NCBI RefSeq assembly: GCF_008728515.1
Contig: NC_044990.1
Location: forward strand, 59,252,879 to 59,316,878
Direction of reading: 5' to 3'
Length of the DNA: 64,000 nucleotides
Origin: Papio anubis
Lineage: Eukaryota; Chordata; Mammalia; Primates; Cercopithecidae
Shown here: piece after piece, positions 10,883 through 22,929 of the stretch
Layout: the number at the start of each line of letters is the position of its first letter
How positions within the stretch are numbered: the first letter of the stretch is position 1
Notes under the pieces: generated by a model
Database searches by the model: none
Told to the model about the DNA's origin: nothing
Seen by the model: only the letters and a program-made list of their open reading frames with translations
Translations under genes and position numbers: made by a program

Positions 10883-11892
10883 CTTGTGTGGTTTTATCTG
10901 CCCCTGGTCTCTTTGATGATGGTGATGTACTGATGTTTGGGTGTAGGTGTCCTTCCTGTTTGATAGTTTTCCTTCTAACAGTCAGGACCCTCAGCTGTAG
11001 GTCTGTTGGAGATTGCTTGAGGTCCACTCCAACCCTGTTTTGCCTGTATCAGCAGCAGAGGCTGCAGAAGATAGAATATTTCGAACAGCGAGTGTACCTT
11101 GGTCTGATTCTTGCTTGGAAGCTTCCTCCTCAGGGGTGTACTCACCCTGTGAGGTGGGTGTCAGGACTGCCCCTAGTGGGGATGTGTTCCCAGTTAGGCT
11201 ACCAGGGGTCGGACCCTTGAGCAGGGGAGTCTGTCCCTCTCAGATCTCAACCTCCTGTTAGAGATCCACTGCTCCTCTTCAAAGCTGTCAGACAGAGTCG
11301 CTTGGGTCTGCAGAGGTATCTGCCGGTTTTATTGCTTACTGTGCCCTGCCCCCAGAGGTGAGCTCCGGCTGGTGAGACAGGCAGGTTTCCTGAGCTGCTG
11401 TGAGCTCCACCCAGCTCCGAGCTTCCCAGCAGCTTTGTTTACCTACTTTGCCTGAGCAATGGCGGGCGCCTCCCCAGCCTCCTCGCTGCTGCCTTGCCGC
11501 AGATCACAGACTGTTGTGATAGCAATGAGGGAGGTCTGCGGGTGTGGGACCCTCCCAGCCAGGTGTGGGATACATCTCCTGGTGTTCCTGCTTGCTCAAA
11601 AGCCAGTGCATTGGGGTGGGAGCAATCTCGACTCTCCAGGTGTTGCAAAATCCCAGTTCCCCTGCTGTAGTGCGTGATTCCCTTCCCCTTGCGCTCCCAG
11701 GTGAGGCAATGCTCGCCTCTGCTTCAGCTCGCTGGTCGGCTGCAGCAGCTGACCAGTACCCCCATCTTCCGGCACTCCCAGTGAGATGAACCCAGTACCT
11801 CAGTTGAAAATGCCTCAAATCACCGGTTCCTCTGTGTCGCTGGCTGGAGTTGAAGACTGAGCTGCCCTATTCGGGCTATCTTGTTCTCACTC
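10883..11892 (-). promoter_or_regulatory. LINE-1 5'UTR with internal Pol II promoter
   Basis: About 1 kb of GC-richer sequence matches the L1 5'UTR, including the CAGACTGTTGTGATAGCAAT and CCCAGTACCTCAGTTGAAAA type blocks read on plus. The L1 5'UTR drives transcription from its first bases, using a YY1 site there. The corresponding site reads AAGATAGCC rather than AAGATGGCC, one transition away. Activity is unknown. Confidence 0.75.
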
Positions 11893-11909
11893 TATGTTCA
11901 CTTTCTTTT
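11893..11909 (+). repeat. Right target-site duplication of the full-length LINE-1
   Basis: TATGTTCACTTTCTTTT is the partner of 5245-5261 and marks the 5' edge of the LINE-1 insertion. Confidence 0.85.
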
Positions 11910-11910
11910 C

Positions 11911-13597
11911 AAGATATTTAGTAGAAAAGTAAACTGATAGTGATATTTGATACTCATTTAACTGCATTTTCAGAATAGTGAATATATGCCTACTTAATTA
12001 AAACATTTATTGTGAATAAAAAGATACTAGGTTTTCATTTATTTTTATCATGCAATATTAAGTATTAACATTAAAAACAATACTCATGACACCAAACATC
12101 TCACCATGCTGTGTTAAAAGACATTATAATTTGAAGTTAAGAATTAGAACATTTATAATATTACAGCTTTTGGAGTGATAACTGTAGTTTGAAGAATAGT
12201 ACTAATACTTAAAATTTAAAAAATACTATAAAACAGTCATGATAAGGTTTTATGATATTTTATCCTTGAGAAGTTAGATCTTATATACTTAGCATGCCTT
12301 TTTCATATTTTGAAAAATCTATTGTTCCAAAGAGCACCTCTTTAAGACAAGAGAAACTTTTCCCTCTCAAATAGTTCTAGTACTGTATCATTAAAAAGTA
12401 ATTGGACCTTAAGTTAAACCTTTTAATTTCTTGACTATCATTAAAAATTTATAATTGGAATTTTTTGTATTATTCTTCCCTTAGAGTCCACAGATATACA
12501 TTTTGGATATGTCACCTAGAGATGATGTAAGTGTTGTCAAGTTTCCTATCCTGGATTTTATGTTCTTCAGGATGAGAAACAAAGTACATAATTTGGCAAA
12601 AAGAAAAGTGATTCTCCTTTTGCCTAAGAGACAAATGTTTTAGTGATGTGCACAGTGAAAACACTACAAATTCCAACTGATATGTGATGCTGTTCTAAAT
12701 GTGGGAGGTAGGAATGTCTGGGGAAAAGGAATTGTCTGTGGAGGATGGGTGGGTCTGAATGAGTAGGAGTTTGTTCCAGAAATCTAAGAACAGATGGAGT
12801 TTGGATTTGAAGCATGACTTAGATTCGAATGTGCATCCAGAATAATCCACTGTTTCTCTATTTTTTAATTTTCCTAGTTGAACTTCCACCTTTGATTTTT
12901 TTGTGGGCTAATGTTTTTTCTAGTGCTACTGTTGAACTTTGCCTGAGCCATTTTTAAAAAATAATTATTCCTTTAATTATTTGATTACATAATTTCTTTT
13001 TCAAAATACAAGTAGAAATGGAAATGTATCCTTTTTACATGTATAGAAGAGTTATCGGACTTTGAAAGGTCCAAGTGGCACAGCATTGCAGCCTGGACTA
13101 GCAGGAGAGCCTCATTTTTCTCTGGATCTCACAGAAAGTTGGCAGACTTTTTAGGGTCAATTTGATAAATGGGCCTATTATAAACAGTGTACACCAAAGT
13201 GGTATATGTAACCTTTCAAATCCAAAGAGTGTACATATGTAAGATAAAGTTCAAATGCCACTAACTTTTTTCACCTTGAAACTAACTAACCTACAAGTCT
13301 GAACTATTGTTTGCTAACCACTGTACAGAGATATCAGGCTTCAAGATTTATCTCTTTGTTCAGAAATATAATTTATAAAACTCAATAGCCAGTTAAATTA
13401 CTGATGTATCCACACATGCATAATAGATCCATACATGCATAATAGATCCTTTGCCCTGTGTTGATTTATAATAGGAGTCAACAGCTAATTAAACTTATAA
13501 TAACTATCTGACATATACTGAGAATAACCATAATCTATACCAGCCAATCAGCAATTTAAATAAGAATGTAATAGGAATCCCAATCCTTGAAGATTTA
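11911..13597. other. Single-copy AT-rich sequence
   Basis: No gene or transposon recognised. A short tandem duplication (CATGCATAATAGATCCATA, unit about 20 bp) is present around 13413-13450. Small open frames near 12624-12889 show no family features and are probably chance. Confidence 0.55.
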
Positions 13598-13610
13598 AAA
13601 ATTTAATGAT

Positions 13611-13908
13611 GGCCGGGCGCGGTGGCTCAAGCCTGTAATCCCAGCACTTTGGGAGGCCGAGACGGGCGGATCACGAGGTCAGGAGATCGAGACCATCCTG
13701 GCTGACATGGTGAAACCCCGTCTCTACTAAAAAATACGAAAACTTAGCCGGGCGAGGTGGCGGGCGCCTGTAGTCCCAGCTACTCGGGAGGCTGAGGCAG
13801 GAGAATGGTGTAAACCCGGGAGGTGGAGCTTGCAGTGAGCTGAGATTCGGCCACTGCACTCCAGCCTGGGTGACAGAGGGAGACTCCGTCTCAAAAAAAA
13901 AAAAAAAA
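13611..13908 (+). mobile_element. AluY, AluYR-like (Old World monkey)
   Basis: A complete Alu with A-tail, free of indels. Variants I associate with cercopithecid AluYR are CTCAAGCCTGTAATCC, GCCGAGACGGGCGG, CTACTAAAAAATAC, GGGCGAGGTGGCGG, GTGTAAACCCGGGAGG and GAGATTCGGCCACTG. The target-site duplication AAAATTTAATGAT is perfect at 13598-13610 and 13909-13921. It is recent by its low divergence. It carries the A and B boxes of the Pol III promoter. Confidence 0.95.
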
Positions 13909-13921
13909 AAAATTTAATGAT

Positions 13922-14553
13922 AACATTATTGATTCCTTCAGGAATATAATCATTGCTTTTAGTTTACTATTTTTAAAAGCTGTGAATTGTCAGTGGTTGC
14001 TTGTATCTAAATTGCTTTGACTCCCCGAATGGAAAAGGCAACATGGGAATTGTGTCAGTACTTAAAATATTTTAGAGAGATTGTTTCTGTCCAATATGGC
14101 CAACACATATAGTAAATGTGTAACAAAGACTGGGTATTTTCTACATAAGAAAAATAACTGGACAAAATAAAATAAAAAGATGCTTCTTAAGATATTTGAC
14201 ATCAGACAATAGAGGACAATCCTTGAGAGAGAGGAAACAAATGAGGCAAGCTCTGTGATTGCCTAAGTTTACTGATTTGAGAGAATTTCCAGGCAACAGA
14301 GCAAGTAGAGGAAACCTAGGTAGAGCTTGGCATACTTTTCCATGTTGAGGAGACTTTGCTAATCATCCAGGAAGAACACGATTTCTAGAGTTCACAAGAC
14401 AGTGTTGGAGATGAGAGCTGCAAAGGGAGACAGCTCTGGAGATCTGTAGAAAAACCCTTCAAGCGTTCATCAGAGTACTGATCAATGCAAATGTATGAAA
14501 ACTAGCTGAGGCTTGGGTATGAATTACCTGAAAGGATTAGAATAAATAACATG
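13922..14553 (+). other. Possible LINE-1 (L1M) 5'UTR or single-copy sequence
   Basis: The stretch leads directly into an old plus-strand LINE-1 after an Alu. It contains CCAATATGGCCAACAC near 14092 and purine-rich blocks reminiscent of an L1M 5'UTR. The match is from memory and weak, so it may be plain unique sequence. Confidence 0.35.
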
Positions 14554-14857
14554 AGGCAGGATGCGGTGGTTCACGCCTGTAATCCCAGCACTTTTGGAGG
14601 TGAAGGCGGGCAGATCATGAGGTCAGGAGATCGAGATCATCCTGGCTAACACGGTGAAACCCCGTCTCCACTAACAACACAAAAAAATTAGCCCGGCGTG
14701 GTGGCGGGCACCTGTAGTCCCAGCTACTCGGGAGGCTGAGGCAGGAGAATGGCATGAACCCTGGAGGCGGAGCTTGCAGTGAGCCGAGATCGCGCCACTG
14801 CACTTCAGCCTGGGCGACAGAGCAAGACTCTGTCTCAAAAAAAAAAAAAAAAAAAAA
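14554..14857 (+). mobile_element. AluY
   Basis: A full-length Alu with GAGATCGCGCCACTG and GGCGTGGTGGCGGGC-type AluY features and an A-tail at 14837-14857. It is slightly diverged. I do not see an obvious target-site duplication. Confidence 0.92.
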
Positions 14858-15643
14858 GTATCAAATTACTTCTCAGTAGCATATATGTGTCCCGTAACAA
14901 ATGTTGAGACTATAAGATTACAGAAATATCCAGCACTCAACAAGGTAAAATTCACGGTGTCTATTGTCCAATGAAAAATTATCAGATAGGCAAATAGGCA
15001 AGAAAATACAATCCCTAATGGGGAGAAAATTAAATCAGTTGATGCTCATACAGATGTTAGAATTGGTATAAAAGGACACTAAAACAGTTACTACAACTTT
15101 ATTTCATATGCTCATAAAGGTAGAGAAAAAGCTGAATATGTTAAATAATGACAAAAAGGATATAAAAATGTAATCAAACGTCTAGAGTTGAAAACTATGA
15201 TGTCTGAGAGGAAAAAAGCACTGGATATTATAAACAGCATATTATATATTGCAGAAAAAACAGTGAACTTAAGACACAGGAACAGAAACTACTTTAAAAA
15301 ACACATAGGGAAAAATACTTACTTAAAAAAATAAACACAGCATCAACAAGCCTTGGGACAACTTCAGACAACCTAGTAACAATTGTAATTGGAGGCATGA
15401 AGGTTGTCAGGTAGGTGAGGGGAAGTGTTAGAAAAAATAATTGAAGATATAATATGAGAATTTCAAAATTTTCTGAAAACTATAAATCATGACTGCAAAA
15501 TGTTAACAATACAAAATTTTATACATACATCATACATATATAAAGCACAAACAAACTTTTATATATACATCAAATATTTATAAAATTTATATATTAATTA
15601 TATATATACACATATATAATGTACCTTGGTGTATGTGTGTGTA

Positions 15644-15680
15644 TACACACACACACACACAGATACAGACACACACACCA
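15644..15680 (+). repeat. (CA)n microsatellite
   Basis: ACACACACACACACAC runs interrupted by AGATACAGA, preceded by TG repeats and AT-rich DNA, inside the old LINE-1. Confidence 0.85.
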
Positions 15681-17632
15681 AGCTATATCATAATCAAATT
15701 GGTTCAAACCAGAGGAAAAAAGCACATTATTTCTAGAACAAAGGTAAGCATGATAGCAGGTTTTTTTGTGCAAGCAATGCAAGCAGTGAAACAACTGAGC
15801 AACACATTTAAGTAATTGAAAGAAAAAATCTTTCTAACTAGAATTATATACCCAGCCAAAATATCTTTGACAATAAAAGTTTTAAAAAAGTTGAAATAAT
15901 TTGTCACCAGCAGGCCTGAATAACAAGAAATCTTAGTTTCTCCGTAAGATGAGAAATTCTCTTTTTATTTAAGTTAATGTAGAAAACAATTGATGACTTA
16001 TTCAAACATAATAATGTATTGTGGGGATTATAAAAATATAAAAATATAGAGGTAAAATATCTGACAGTAAAATAACTGTACAAAGACTGGGAGGGAAAAA
16101 AGGAAGTATATTGTTTTAAGTTACTTCTATGTGGAATGAAATAATAGCACATGAAGTCAGGTTATGAAATTTAAGGTGTATAAAATAAACTCTAAAAGGC
16201 CCACTACAGAAACATGACAAAGTTATAGCAAACAAAGGAAATAAAGTAAAATGAAACCACAAAAATATTAACTTAAAAAAGGCAGAAAAAGGGTGTAAAA
16301 AGGCTGAAAAAGAGGGAGAGAGGAACAAAGGACAGATAGAACAAATGGAAAATAAATAGAAAAATTTTAGATATAGAATCATCACATTAAATGTAAATGG
16401 AGCAAAAATGTCAGATAATGCCAAAATAGATAAAATGCAAGACTCAACTGTAGATGCCTACAAGAAATCTTTAAATAAGGTGCACATATGTAAATCGTGA
16501 AATGATAGAAAATTATATATCATGATAACATTAATTTGAAAAAATCTGGAGAAGCTACATTAATATCTGACAAAGAATATTTCAGAACAAAGAATATTAC
16601 TAAAGATTAAAGATTGTAACTTTAAAATGATAAAGGGATCACTTAAGAGGTCATGGCAAACCTAAATGTTTATGCAACTAGTAGTAGAACCTCAAAATAC
16701 ATGAAACCATAATTGATAGAATTTCAAGGACAAAAACAAAAATCGACAATTATAATCAGGGATATTAACACACTTAATTAAATTGAGATCTCAAAAATTA
16801 TCTGGAAAATCAGTAACCATATTTAGGACTTGAGCAGTAGTATTAAATAGATTAACTTACTTGACATTAATAGAATACTTTATCAAAGAACAAGATAATA
16901 CACCTTCTTTTTAAGTCGTCATGGAATATAATGTATATATTAGGCCATAAAATAAATCTCAATAAATTTAAAAAGATTCAAGTCAGATAAAGCTTTTCTT
17001 ACCAAAATGAAGTTAAAAATTATTAAAAGATCTCTGGAAAAATCCCTGGTACTTGAAAACTATATAACACACTTATAAGTAACCCATTTGTCAAATATAT
17101 TTTAAGTGGAATAGAGTATTTTTAAAAATCCGGGCATATGAAAATTTGTGGAATGTTGCTTACTTGGTCATTAGAGGGAAATTTGTAGCACTAAGGGGCT
17201 GTTTTTATGTCTATATAAATGTCTTGAATTAATGACCACAGCTTCCACCTTAGGAATCTAGAATACAAAAATAAATGATACCTAATGTAAGAAGAAGAAA
17301 ATAATGACTATTAGAGCGAAAATCAATAAAATGGAAGACAATTTAAAAATACAGAAAAATGATGAAACCAAACTGAATAGCCCTATACCTATTTGAATTT
17401 GCAGTTAAAACATTTATATAAAGAAAACTCTAAATGATTTTATTACAACAAAACACTTAGAAAGATATAACACCTTTTCTATACAAACTTTTTCAGGAAA
17501 TTGTTTAGGAAAGAATACGATTTCAGCAATGTCCTCTCTTAAAACCAAAGACATTACAAGAATAGAAACTGCAGACAAATATTCTTTTTAAACATAAAAT
17601 TGTACAAATAAAATGTATAAATATATTAAAAA

Positions 17633-17954
17633 GGCACTGGGTGCGGTGGCTCACGCCTACAATCCCAACACTTTGGGAGGTAGAGGTGGGTGGATCACCT
17701 GAGGTCAGGAGTTTGAGACAAGCCTGGCCAACATGGCGAAACCCCATCTGGACTAAAGATACAAAAATTAGCTGGGTGTGGTGGCGGGCACTTGTAATCC
17801 CAGCTACTTGGGAGGCTGAGGCAGGAGAATCACTTGAACCCAGGAGGCAGAGGTTGCAGCAGTGAGCCAAGATCGTCCCACTGCACTCCAAGCCTGGGCA
17901 ACAAGAGCAAAACTCCATCTCAAAAAAACGAAAAAAAAAAAAAAAAAAAAAAAA
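17633..17954 (+). mobile_element. AluS with long A-tail
   Basis: A dimeric Alu with TCACCTGAGGTCAGGAGTTT and CACTTGAACCCAGGAGG, typical of AluS. It has small insertions and a tail of about 30 A with one C/G interruption. It lies within the old LINE-1, which continues on the right (CATGACCAAATAAAGTTTAT). The antisense 151-codon frame over it is Alu-derived. Confidence 0.92.
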
Positions 17955-19734
17955 GAAAGGATAGTACATCATGACCAAATAAAGTTTATCTCAGGAATGC
18001 ATGAACAGTTTAGCTTTAAAATATCAAGTAATATTAACCACCATATGAACAAATGAAAAAAAGTAACACCACATGATTATCTGAGAGACAGAGAAAAAGC
18101 ATTTGACATTATCAAATACAAATTCCTAATGTAAAACTCACAGCAAAATGGAAATAGAAGAGAATAATTCTCAACTTGATAAAGGGGCATCTTTGAGAAA
18201 CCTACCGCTAGCAAACACCATCCTTACTAGTGAATGACTGAATATTTTTCCCTTATTATCAAAGGAATGTCAGGATTTCTTCTTTTACTACTTCTATTAA
18301 ACACTGTACTAGCCATTCCATGCAGTAAGACAAAGAAATATCAATTTTTTAAATGGGAAAAAATGAAATATAACTATTATTTAAGATAATTTGATCATCT
18401 ATATAAATAAATTCTATGGAAGCTATGAAAAAAGCTACTAGAACTAATATGTGAATTAATATATTTGCCACATGTAAAAGCAATATAAAAATTTAGTGTT
18501 TATCTGTATACTGACAATGACCTATTCAGGAAATTAAATTTAAAAATATCATTTAGAATAGCATAAAAATGTGATAAATTTGAGACAAAAATGACCAAAA
18601 CTATGTGAGACCTATACCATGAAATCTATAAACACTGAAAAGAGAAAAATAACCTAAATGGAAAGATACATTGTGTTTATGAATTGAAAAACTCAGTACT
18701 GTTATAGTGTTAATTCTCCCCACATGGATTTATAGATTCAGTGTGATTTCAATCAAAATTATACTTTAAAATTAATTCGTACATTTAACATACAAGGAAG
18801 TGGAATTACCAAAATAAATTTTAAAAAGAAGAAGACAGGTGGAGAATGAATACTTCTGATTCCAAAATTTATTATAAGGCTGAATTAATCAAGAGATAGA
18901 TAAATATACCAATGGAATGGAGTGTCTAGGGCTAGACATATGCATACACAACAGCTGATTTTCAACTACAGTCCTAAGTTCCTTTAGTGGAGAAATGACA
19001 GTATATTTAAAGAATAATATGAAATAATTGGATAAGCATACACAAAAAATAAACTTAGATCTTTACCTCACACTACATAAAAGGTATATCAAAATGGGTG
19101 ATAGAATTAAATGTATCATCTAAAATTATAAAACTTCTAGAAACATAGAGATAATTTTTTGTAACTTTTGTTTAATGAAAGGTCTCAGATGTGTCAACAA
19201 AAGGTCATCTATTAAATTTTAAAAAATGAAGATTCATAAAAATCACAAACTTCTGCTCTGAGACACATTGAGAATGAAAAGATAAGACACGGGCTCTGAC
19301 ATTTTGCAAATCACAGCAATAAAGTACTCATACTCAGAAATCTCAAAATTCAACAGTACGAAAACAAAGCAATTTTTTAAATGGGCAAAGCATCCCACCA
19401 AGGAAGACATACAGGGGACAAATAAACACGTTAAAAGATACACTACATAATTAGTCATTTGGCAAATGCAAGTTAAAACCATAATGTGGTATGCTTACAA
19501 ACCTATTAGACGATCATTTCATACACCTGCATTGTGGGATTGCAGAGAACAACCATCAAAACTGTTTCAAAGAGACTTGCACTGCTTTGTGTAGTGTGCT
19601 TCTGCATGCTGTGATGAGGGTGTTCTGGGCTTACCAGTCTGTCAGCGTTTGGATGTATGTGAATGGGTCCCACAGATGTATCTTCTTGCACTTTTTGTAT
19701 CTTCCAACTTTGTTTTTTGTTTGTTTTTTTGTTT

Positions 19735-19910
19735 TGGTATTATTTATTTATTTATTTATTTATGAATGAATGACAGGGTAGTGGTCTTGCCCAGGCTGGA
19801 ACTGGAGTGGTAGTGCCACAGTCATAGTTTGTTGCAGCCTTGATCTCCTGGGCTCAAGGGATCCTGCTGCCTCAGCCTCCCATGTAGCTAGGAATACAGT
19901 TGTACACTAC
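19735..19910 (-). mobile_element. (TTTA)n and antisense Alu monomer (AluJ/FLAM-like)
   Basis: (TTTA)7 at about 19737-19763 is followed by CTTGCCCAGGCTGGAACTGG, GCAGCCTTGATCTCCTGGGC and CTCAGCCTCCCATGTAGCTA. This is an old left-arm Alu, truncated after about 140 bp. Confidence 0.75.
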
Positions 19911-22130
19911 TCTCCTACATTTTTTTAAAGAAATTTCAGGTATCTCCATTGAGGTCAGGACATGCCAGTAATTTTAAGTCAGGTTTTCAGTCAATCAAAC
20001 CATTGACTGTTAGGTGTTCAAGTTAGCACACTGAATTCAGAAATGCTGGTAATTTTACCTGCATTGATAAATTCAACCTAGTCTAAGATTATAGTCCTTG
20101 CTTATTGGTCTAACATTCACAGATTCTTTTTTTTACATCTATTTCCATGCTTTTGCTAAAACAAATTGCCAATAATATACACACTTTTTACATAGATATT
20201 TTTTCCTCTAAGTTTTAATTTGAACTTTACTCCAGGAAAAGGCTGGAATTAGATTCTAGTTATACATGTGAAAATAAAGCAGGGTGGTAAACTGAGGCAC
20301 AATTATCTTGCTTTCGCAGAGTAAATGCCTTAGGCTTGGTCGTTACAGAAACTTAAATAAAGTAAGGACTAACCTATCAGCCAGGAGAGCAATTGTTACT
20401 TCTTTCTGCTGGCAAGAGCTCAGTAGAATTTAGTGGTTGATAGTCATTGGTTTGATATAATCTAATCTTATAAATATTCTATTTCTCAGTTTACCCTTTT
20501 TCCTAATTTCCCAAGTTCAGCTAGTATGTTTGTAAATATTATTAATAATCAATTGTTCAACCATTTTGCCTTTTCAGTTCTGCTGCAATTGATAAAGCTT
20601 ATTATTGAATGGTCTTGGACAAGGGCTTCAGTCTTATTTTCATTCTTTAGGCCCCATACTCAGTTATTTAAAAAAGGAAGCCAGTACCAGAGTCCTAGAA
20701 TTTCAAGATAAAAATTTTATTCAATCATAGCAGCTATTGAATCAAGATTTATACTTCATGGGCACAGGAGTTCACAGATAATAATGCACTGTTTTGACAC
20801 TGTAGGTCAGGGACTGTTGTCTTACTATTCTTCAATTGTAGCTATTCCACAGTATTCAGATCCATCCATATCAGATTAACAATCCTAAATTCCTAACATT
20901 GAATGTCTAATACCTGCAATGACTTTACAGGATCAATATCCTTTAGATAATTTTGGAAGTTGCAAAAAACTGGTAATTTGCTGGCCAGTTTTTTTTTTAA
21001 AAAAAGGGAGTTAATTAAAGAATACTGAATATCTAGCATGATTAGTAGGAAGATTAGAGGAAAAACAAAACAAAATTTGAGGCTAAACTTGTAGATAAAC
21101 ATCTAAAATTATGCTGCAAAACCAACTTCATAGGAAAATGATTTCTGGGGCTTCTTCTCAAAAGTAAATGTCAAGAAATCAACTGACCACAATGCTTCTA
21201 TTATTACTATCAGTACCAATATCACCTCTGGATGGCAAATCTGATCTTAGTGCCTCTACTTTCAAGTCTGGAATTCCATATTTCAGGTTTACAGAATGGA
21301 AGAGGGTATATGATGTGATTAATCAACCTTTGAAACATGAGCAAGTGCTTCAAAGATGGTTAGGAAAAATAAACTTTTGCCACCCTGGTCCCCAGAGCCC
21401 ACTCACAATTCTCATTTATAAAGTTAAAAACTGTTCTGGGTTCTTGCATTTCCTTCTATAATTTCGTATACAATTAAACACATTTTAAAACATAGGTAGT
21501 GTCATATTGTTTAAAAAAAAGATAGTTTTGCCCATAGTACACCATATTTACCCTACACATGATCCACTCTATTTTTCTACGAGTAAATAGGATTTCCTTA
21601 TCATACATGTATTCTTAATTTAGTCGAAAAGTTGTAGAATTTAAGGCTATGACAGAAATAGAGAACTAGTTATCATCTAGAGATTCTGTATTTTAAACCA
21701 GTGATAATACGCGATTGGACTTGGTATTGTTTCCCTTTTGTAAGGGTAGGAACATATTTTCAATTGTCTGAAACTTGAAAATATTATGTTAGGAAGAGAG
21801 CGCATAACTATTGAGTAATCAAAAGAACAGAGTATAATGGGTACTTGTCATATTTTGGCCAGCTAAGTTCTGAACTACATTCCTGTTTAGAGAAAACCTT
21901 TGTATGTTGGTTTTAGTGAGTGGAGAGCAGATAATCCTTCCTCTTACTCCCTGGAGCTATGCTTTAGAAACACAACCTAGGCTCAGCCAATCATTTACTC
22001 CTGATATGACTTAGAAATTTGAGAGTGCTTAAAATACATAGGAAAATTTGGAATTTATTCACAATGACAGAAATGGAGTTGAGATGTTGTTGATCACAGC
22101 AGGAAATGTCATCATAAGAATTTTGTAAAT
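19911..22130. other. Single-copy sequence, nothing recognised
   Basis: AT-rich DNA. A 97-codon frame at 21168-21461 with a hydrophobic start was considered and not accepted as a gene, because no homology or splice or promoter context supports it. Confidence 0.55.
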
Positions 22131-22132
22131 GA

Positions 22133-22220
22133 AGATTTAATAAGTTCATGTGTATAAACCACTTAGAACATTGCCTTCCACAGAGCAGATCCTAGGTAAG
22201 TGTTTATTATTAATAAGTGA
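22133..22220 (+). repeat. MIR SINE, 3' part
   Basis: AATAAGTTCATGTGTATAAA, CCACTTAGAACATTGCCTTC and GTAAGTGTTTATTATTAATA match the MIR 3' end in sense orientation. Confidence 0.7.
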
Positions 22221-22929
22221 AAGAATATTTCAGGTTTTACCAAAACTACAATTAAAAGCATTTTACTAGCCTAGGGATTCAAATTTAAAATCTCTCCTTG
22301 TTACAGTAATTTTATGCCTTTGTAGCTTAGTTTGTATTTGCTTGCATGTGAAATAAATATTTTATTAAATTGGACGTTCACATTAACCAATGAGTCAAAG
22401 TATAACTAACCTTCAGTAATTTACTCTTGTGAAGGTCACCACATGATTTATCACTTTGGACGTTTTGTGAGTTTTGAAGGTAGACTTGCAATAATGAACA
22501 CAGCACTAGTGCAACACACAGACAACTTTTCTCCATTAATCATCTCATTGGGAAGAAAATAAGAGCTGGTGTGTGGTTCTTAATAACCACAAAGCCAAAT
22601 GCAATAAGTCTGGTTACTCAAATGTAGCTGATCTGTTCAATTTATTTCACCACATTTAGCTCCTGACCTAATTGGAGTCAGTCCTGGAATATTGTGCAAT
22701 GCTTTAGGAAGTCCAGGTTGGGGAGTGCTGGTCACATAGTACACACAATCTACTGTTTTACATTTTGTTTCTAGGATTTCTGGAATTCAGTGTACTTGAG
22801 TACTGCCAAAGTGTGTCCTCAATTAAGATAAATATGTTTTATCCTTTCTCTCTCTTTCTCTTTCTTTGTCCCTCTTTTCCTCTCTCTCTATGTGAATAGT
22901 AAAAGGATTTTGTTTTTTTACTTTTTCTT
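22221..22929. other. Single-copy sequence with a pyrimidine tract
   Basis: Nothing coding is seen. A CT-rich tract occupies about 22843-22890. Confidence 0.55.

Larger units (their letters stand above)
5839..11892 (-). mobile_element. Full-length LINE-1, Old World monkey type
   Basis: This is about 6.05 kb with all L1 parts in order on the minus strand: 5'UTR 10883-11892, ORF1 9900-10882, short spacer, ORF2 6046-9833, 3'UTR and poly(A) down to 5810. The 5' end reaches the canonical start region (GAACAAGATAGCCCGAATAG on the minus strand). The 3'UTR has the CATTTACATCAGGTATAACT variant, unlike the human L1PA consensus. Flanking duplications of about 17 bp at 5245 and 11893 show a bona fide insertion. 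Dense single-base indels throughout break both ORFs. They look like sequencing error rather than normal decay, since older neighbours are cleaner. Confidence 0.92.
14881..19500 (+). mobile_element. Old LINE-1 (L1M group), sense on plus, 3' truncated
   Basis: Sequence from 14930 matches the L1M ORF1 region (CACTCAACAAGGTAAAATTC, CAGATGTTAGAATTGG). The ORF2 start zone lies near 16380 (ATCACATTAAATGTAAATGG). Reverse transcriptase-region text appears around 17970-18230, and C-terminal ORF2 around 19300-19500. There is no 3'UTR or tail. An AluS splits it at 17633-17954. All frames are full of stops, so it is a decayed relic. Confidence 0.8.

Noticed and set aside
10773..11027. 84-codon minus-strand frame taken as a separate small gene
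   Set aside because: It is LINE-1 5'UTR read into the first codons of frameshifted ORF1.
17523..17978. 151-codon minus-strand frame
   Set aside because: It reads through an antisense AluS and its tail. The poly-F run and the SASQVAGI-type text are Alu-encoded.
21168..21461. 97-codon plus-strand frame with a signal-peptide-like start (MLLLLLSVPI)
   Set aside because: No recognisable family, no promoter or splice evidence, and a frame of this length is expected by chance in 64 kb. A transcript or conserved frame in orthologs would be needed.
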